A DNA stretch of 8,369 bases from Fusobacteriaceae bacterium UBA2433 (GTDB taxonomy: Bacteria > Fusobacteriota > Fusobacteriia > Fusobacteriales > Fusobacteriaceae): NCBI GenBank assembly GCA_002342785.1, contig DDQV01000070.1:1-8369 (forward strand). Reading direction: 5' to 3'. Within the stretch, counting starts at the first letter, position 1. Each line of letters opens with the position of its first letter. Under the pieces are notes generated by a model. The model made no database searches and had not been told where the DNA came from. It was given only the letters and a program-made list of their open reading frames with translations. Made by a program: the position numbers and the translations under genes. Shown piece by piece: positions 5,223 through 8,369 of the stretch.

Positions 5223-7832
5223 ATGTTGAGAAGAACCATATTAATTCTCATAGGCAGTCTCCTTTTTTTTAATGTAACTTTTTCTAATACCCAGGATAAA
5301 AATGATAAATATTTTGAAAACATGATAACCATCAAGGTAGGAAGATATTTAAAGCAAGAATTCTATGAAGTGATGAGTGATTATGACGGAAATATTTATA
5401 TAGATATCAAAGATTTTTTAGAACTCACAGAACTAAATGAGTATACAAAATTTTCTATAGAGGATGGAAAAATAAATCTAACGATGGATAAAACTCTTTT
5501 TCCTAATAAAATAGAGAGACATATAACAAAAGAAATAAAAAAATTAAATAGTATAGAGATAGATGAAAAACTTTATATCAAAAAAGAAAATCTTGGGGAT
5601 CTTTTTCCTCTAAAAAAAATAGAATGGATTGAAGAAAAATATACACTAGAAATATCCCCAGATTTTAACCTACCTTTGGATTATAGAATAAATTCTGATA
5701 GGAGAAAAAAAAGTGTAGAAGAAAATAAGAATGAAAAAAAAGAATCAAAAGAGATAGATCTGTTTATGAAAGAAAATAGAAAAATAATCGACTTAGGAAT
5801 GCTTAGAGTAAGATATGATATAGATGATATCGGTGATTTCTCGAAAGAGGGAGAGGATAAAGACAAGGGAGATATTGAGGTTGAATATAGCTCACAGCTT
5901 CTCTACGGAGATTTTAATCTGAGACAAAATCTCTATTCTACTGGAGAATTAGAAGATATTAGTCTAAAATATCCATATTTAATTAAAAATAAGACTGTGA
6001 CTATTGGAGATAATTATATACAGGGAAATGATATTTTGGGATACGACAGTAAGATTAGAGGAATATCAATAAGTGATAATAGCTACAATGTTAAACGTTC
6101 TGGAAGAGAGATCACTATTAATGGGGAAGCTCCTAAGAATTCAACAGTTGAAATTTACCAAAATGGAAAGATTGCCGACTATCAAAATATAGATGGAAAA
6201 AACTATGAGTTTACTCTAGAGATGAGAACTCAAAATGATGAATTCAAGATAAAAATCTATGATAGAAATGGTGTATTTATAGATGAAAGAAATTTAAATA
6301 TCATGCAAGGAAGTGACTTTCTCACAAAAGGGGACTGGGATTATAATTTTTTCTACGGAGAAAATCCAAATGGAGAAAACAAAGACTATGATGATCTAAA
6401 ATATAATATTTCCTATGGATTCACAAATAATCTGACCTATTCTTTGGACTACTATGATACAAAAAATGAAGAAAAACTCTATAAATATTTAAAACATAGA
6501 ACAGGATATAGATTTTCAAATTTACCGATTCCTTTAATGACCAATCTTTCATTCTACGATTCTCTTGAAGATGAGAGTAAAGGATATATAGCCGAGATAA
6601 AAACTGAAATCTTTTCTCAAAATTTATATTATACCTATGAACATTATACAGATATTTTGGCTAGTGATGAGGGAAAAGATTACTATCATGAATTTGAAAT
6701 AAGTGGAGATTATAAAAAATCCGATTATTTTTTCAGATTTTCAAATAAAAATTATTTAGGAAATATAGTAGAAGATTATGATATAGGATTGAGCTATGAC
6801 ATTACAAAAAGTCTTAGAGTAGATCTGGATCTGGGAAAGACTATAAAAAAATATGATGAAACAGAATCTAACTATACTGGAAATATAGGTTTTGACTATG
6901 GACGAAATGATTTTACCTATAGCTTAGATGCAGGGTATGATGAGGGAAGAACTTCTATATGGAAGTATACAGGAAGTATAAGAAAAAGAAGTAATGAAGA
7001 TAGAAAATATTCATATAATATAGATGTCAAATATAATGAAAATGATAATTTTACCTTTGGATTCGGATTCAATTATAAATTTAATGATTTCTTTAAGATG
7101 GATTATGACTATGATAGCGAAAGAACCGATATGAATAAGATAGGAGCTAGTTTTGAAAAAGTTGTAAATCTAAAAAATCCCCTTACACCAAATACTGCCA
7201 AAGATCCTGACAAAGGTTACATAGATGGGATTATATTTATAGATACAAATGGAAATGGAAAAAAAGATGCCGACGAACATCCTCTTTCAGGAGTGGGAGC
7301 AGGGATTGGAAGTAACAAAGTAAAAACAGATAAAGACGGAGTATTTCATCTTACCAATGTATCTCCCTATAGAAAAAATAAGATGATCTATGACTATTCT
7401 GGTACTATTATAGATCCCACACTGAGAGCAAATAATTTTCAAGAGATACAGATCATTCCTGCATCGGGTAGAAATGTAAATGTAGGGCTTGTTCCACTGT
7501 CTATAATAATGGGATCCATCTATCTTCCAAATATAGATAACAAAATAAAAAATAAATTTTTCAGTTATGTGGAAATAATCATAGAAAAAGATGGAAAATA
7601 TTATGACAGTATAAGACCTGAATACGACGGCTTCTTCGTTATACAAGATTTAAAACCTGGAAAGTACTCCCTTAAAATAAATTATCTTGGAAGTGAAAAG
7701 ATAATCCTTAAAAAGGATCTCCTTAATGTTGTTGTAAAAGGTGGAGAGACAGGAGATTTTTATGATGAAATTAATTTTAAAGTCCTTGAAATTAAGAAGG
7801 TGCTCCCAAAATTAGTTCAAGTATCCAGATAA
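5223..7832 (+). CDS. outer-membrane fimbrial usher
   Basis: An 869-residue protein, the normal usher length. AAGGAGG (5208-5214) is 8 nt from the ATG at 5223; an ATG at 5217 is only 2 nt from it and less likely. The signal peptide is about 1-21. The N-terminal domain (about 30-150, including ITIKVGRYLKQEFY) should receive chaperone-subunit complexes. A Lys/Glu-rich linker follows (about 155-180), then the beta-barrel (about 185-655) with alternating aromatic strands. The plug domain, about 295-358, starts at REITINGEAPKNS and contains VEIYQNGKI. Two C-terminal domains follow. The first (from G665) is SdrD-B-like or carboxypeptidase-regulatory-like, with DTNGNGKKDADE at 674-685, a calcium-loop type motif, then TDKDGVFHL. 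The second (from about 755) contains DGFFVIQDLKPGKYSL. There is no cysteine, whereas FimD-type ushers have disulfides. Ushers translocate and polymerise pilins. It is the last recognisable pilus gene, and no clear terminator follows. Confidence 0.88.
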   Translation: MLRRTILILIGSLLFFNVTFSNTQDKNDKYFENMITIKVGRYLKQEFYEVMSDYDGNIYIDIKDFLELTELNEYTKFSIEDGKINLTMDKTLFPNKIERHITKEIKKLNSIEIDEKLYIKKENLGDLFPLKKIEWIEEKYTLEISPDFNLPLDYRINSDRRKKSVEENKNEKKESKEIDLFMKENRKIIDLGMLRVRYDIDDIGDFSKEGEDKDKGDIEVEYSSQLLYGDFNLRQNLYSTGELEDISLKYPYLIKNKTVTIGDNYIQGNDILGYDSKIRGISISDNSYNVKRSGREITINGEAPKNSTVEIYQNGKIADYQNIDGKNYEFTLEMRTQNDEFKIKIYDRNGVFIDERNLNIMQGSDFLTKGDWDYNFFYGENPNGENKDYDDLKYNISYGFTNNLTYSLDYYDTKNEEKLYKYLKHRTGYRFSNLPIPLMTNLSFYDSLEDESKGYIAEIKTEIFSQNLYYTYEHYTDILASDEGKDYYHEFEISGDYKKSDYFFRFSNKNYLGNIVEDYDIGLSYDITKSLRVDLDLGKTIKKYDETESNYTGNIGFDYGRNDFTYSLDAGYDEGRTSIWKYTGSIRKRSNEDRKYSYNIDVKYNENDNFTFGFGFNYKFNDFFKMDYDYDSERTDMNKIGASFEKVVNLKNPLTPNTAKDPDKGYIDGIIFIDTNGNGKKDADEHPLSGVGAGIGSNKVKTDKDGVFHLTNVSPYRKNKMIYDYSGTIIDPTLRANNFQEIQIIPASGRNVNVGLVPLSIIMGSIYLPNIDNKIKNKFFSYVEIIIEKDGKYYDSIRPEYDGFFVIQDLKPGKYSLKINYLGSEKIILKKDLLNVVVKGGETGDFYDEINFKVLEIKKVLPKLVQVSR

Positions 7833-7917
7833 AATATATTTAGCATTAGATGTCAGTATATTATCTATTACCTTTCAAAAAAATGCATATAACAAATTAA
7901 AAACAAAGGAGAACCTC

Positions 7918-8345
7918 ATGAATCTCAAATTAAAACCATCTTTTAAGATTGTCCTAACTTATATATTGTTTGGATTTTTCTGGATAATATTTTCTGATAA
8001 AATAATCGATTTAATAGCTGATAATAAACACCTTTATACGATACTTCAAACATATAAAGGATTATTTTTTATATTATTCACATCAATTTTATTATTTAGA
8101 ATAACTGAAAGACATTTGGAAAAAGAAAAAATAATGATTGTAAAAGAAAAATTAAAGTTAGATCAAATAAATAATAATATAAATGATTTATTTGATCTAT
8201 CTATAAAGATGTTGAGTCCAATTGAATATAATGATGAATATTTTATAAAAAAATATTCATCATTGCATTTACTATCGCAGGTTTAAATGATTCAGGGAGT
8301 GCATATATTGTTTCTGCTATTGACATACAAAAAATAAAGGTCTAA
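7918..8345 (+). pseudogene. membrane sensor protein gene, frameshifted and truncated
   Basis: AAAGGAG lies 6 nt before the ATG. The first frame gives 122 residues to a stop at 8286. Two TM segments (about 11-26 and 44-61), with FGFFWIIFSDKIID and QTYKGLFFILFTSILL, match a common N-terminal membrane module of PAS, GGDEF, HD-GYP and kinase sensors. A coiled-coil-like stretch follows. Bases 8247-8253 are an A7 run. Past it the first frame turns to nonsense, while the +1 frame continues plausibly (IAGLNDSGSAYIV, then SAIDIQKIKV) to a TAA at 8343-8345, resembling the start of a GAF-like domain. Eight A's would join the frames. The reading then ends beside a probable IS end, so any GGDEF, HD-GYP or kinase output is missing. 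It follows the usher by 85 nt and may have been co-transcribed. It could be a pseudogene, a slippage-dependent gene or a sequencing error; its output domain cannot be told. Confidence 0.6.
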
Positions 8346-8349
8346 TATA

Positions 8350-8369
8350 GGGACTATCCAAAAAAGTCT
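8350..8369. mobile_element. probable end of an insertion sequence (partial)
   Basis: GGGACTATCCAAAAAAGTCT at the window edge resembles the terminal inverted repeats of many insertion sequences (GGGACTGTCC-A-rich-AGTC type). It starts just where the sensor gene's reading breaks off. The transposase, the other end and any target duplication lie outside the window, so the family cannot be named. Confidence 0.35.

Noticed and set aside
5123..5335. Minus-strand 70-codon frame across the subunit-usher junction
   Set aside because: Antisense to two signal-peptide genes, which explains its hydrophobic look; no ribosome-binding site.
5681..5866. Minus-strand Ser/Phe-rich 61-codon frame
   Set aside because: Antisense of the Lys/Glu-rich usher linker; composition is an artefact.
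7287..7646. Minus-strand 119-codon frame
   Set aside because: Long but antisense to the well-defined usher C-terminal domains, with no Shine-Dalgarno or family resemblance.
1..8369. CRISPR array, tRNA or rRNA genes, prophage genes
   Set aside because: No regularly spaced repeats, no tRNA cloverleaf or rRNA motifs, and no phage genes seen on either strand.

Overview
The window is very AT-rich and encodes an outer-membrane usher, so the host is a low-GC Gram-negative. Arg codons are mostly AGA, Shine-Dalgarno sites are strong (AGGAGG type), and the riboswitch and the PHP phosphatase look clostridial. Together these suggest a member of Fusobacteriota (Cetobacterium / Ilyobacter / Psychrilyobacter type). 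This placement is inference; no marker gene is present.

Layout. Bases 1-634 (minus) hold the N-terminal 211 residues of a PHP-domain histidinol-phosphatase-type enzyme that starts at TTG and has a good promoter. Bases 635-964 are a divergent, AT-rich control region with palindromes. Bases 965-2530 (plus) encode a membrane diguanylate cyclase: TM, periplasmic double-Cache sensor, TM, GGDEF with an inhibitory site. It ends in a bidirectional terminator. Bases 2560-2820 hold gene debris: a minus-strand open frame with no start codon, and a 21-codon remnant of a second GGDEF C-terminus.

The main feature is 2824-7832. A sigma70-type promoter drives a leader containing a class I cyclic-di-GMP riboswitch (GEMM-I aptamer, about 2871-2941), followed by a strong intrinsic terminator (2980-3013). 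Downstream lie five tightly spaced genes of a divergent chaperone-usher pilus: periplasmic chaperone, small pilin, abundant Thr-rich pilin, third small subunit, and usher. A stable stem-loop follows the Thr-rich pilin. No exported protein of the operon contains cysteine.

Bases 7918-8345 are the start of a membrane sensor gene, apparently broken by a one-base loss in an A-run and then cut near base 8350 by what looks like an insertion-sequence end.

Working model (inference): the Cache-GGDEF protein makes c-di-GMP in response to a periplasmic signal. The riboswitch reads c-di-GMP and decides whether transcription passes the terminator into the pilus operon. Competing base pairings suggest, without proving, that ligand favours termination (OFF). 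A c-di-GMP synthase beside a c-di-GMP-riboswitch-controlled chaperone-usher operon in a fusobacterium-like genome is the most unusual thing here.
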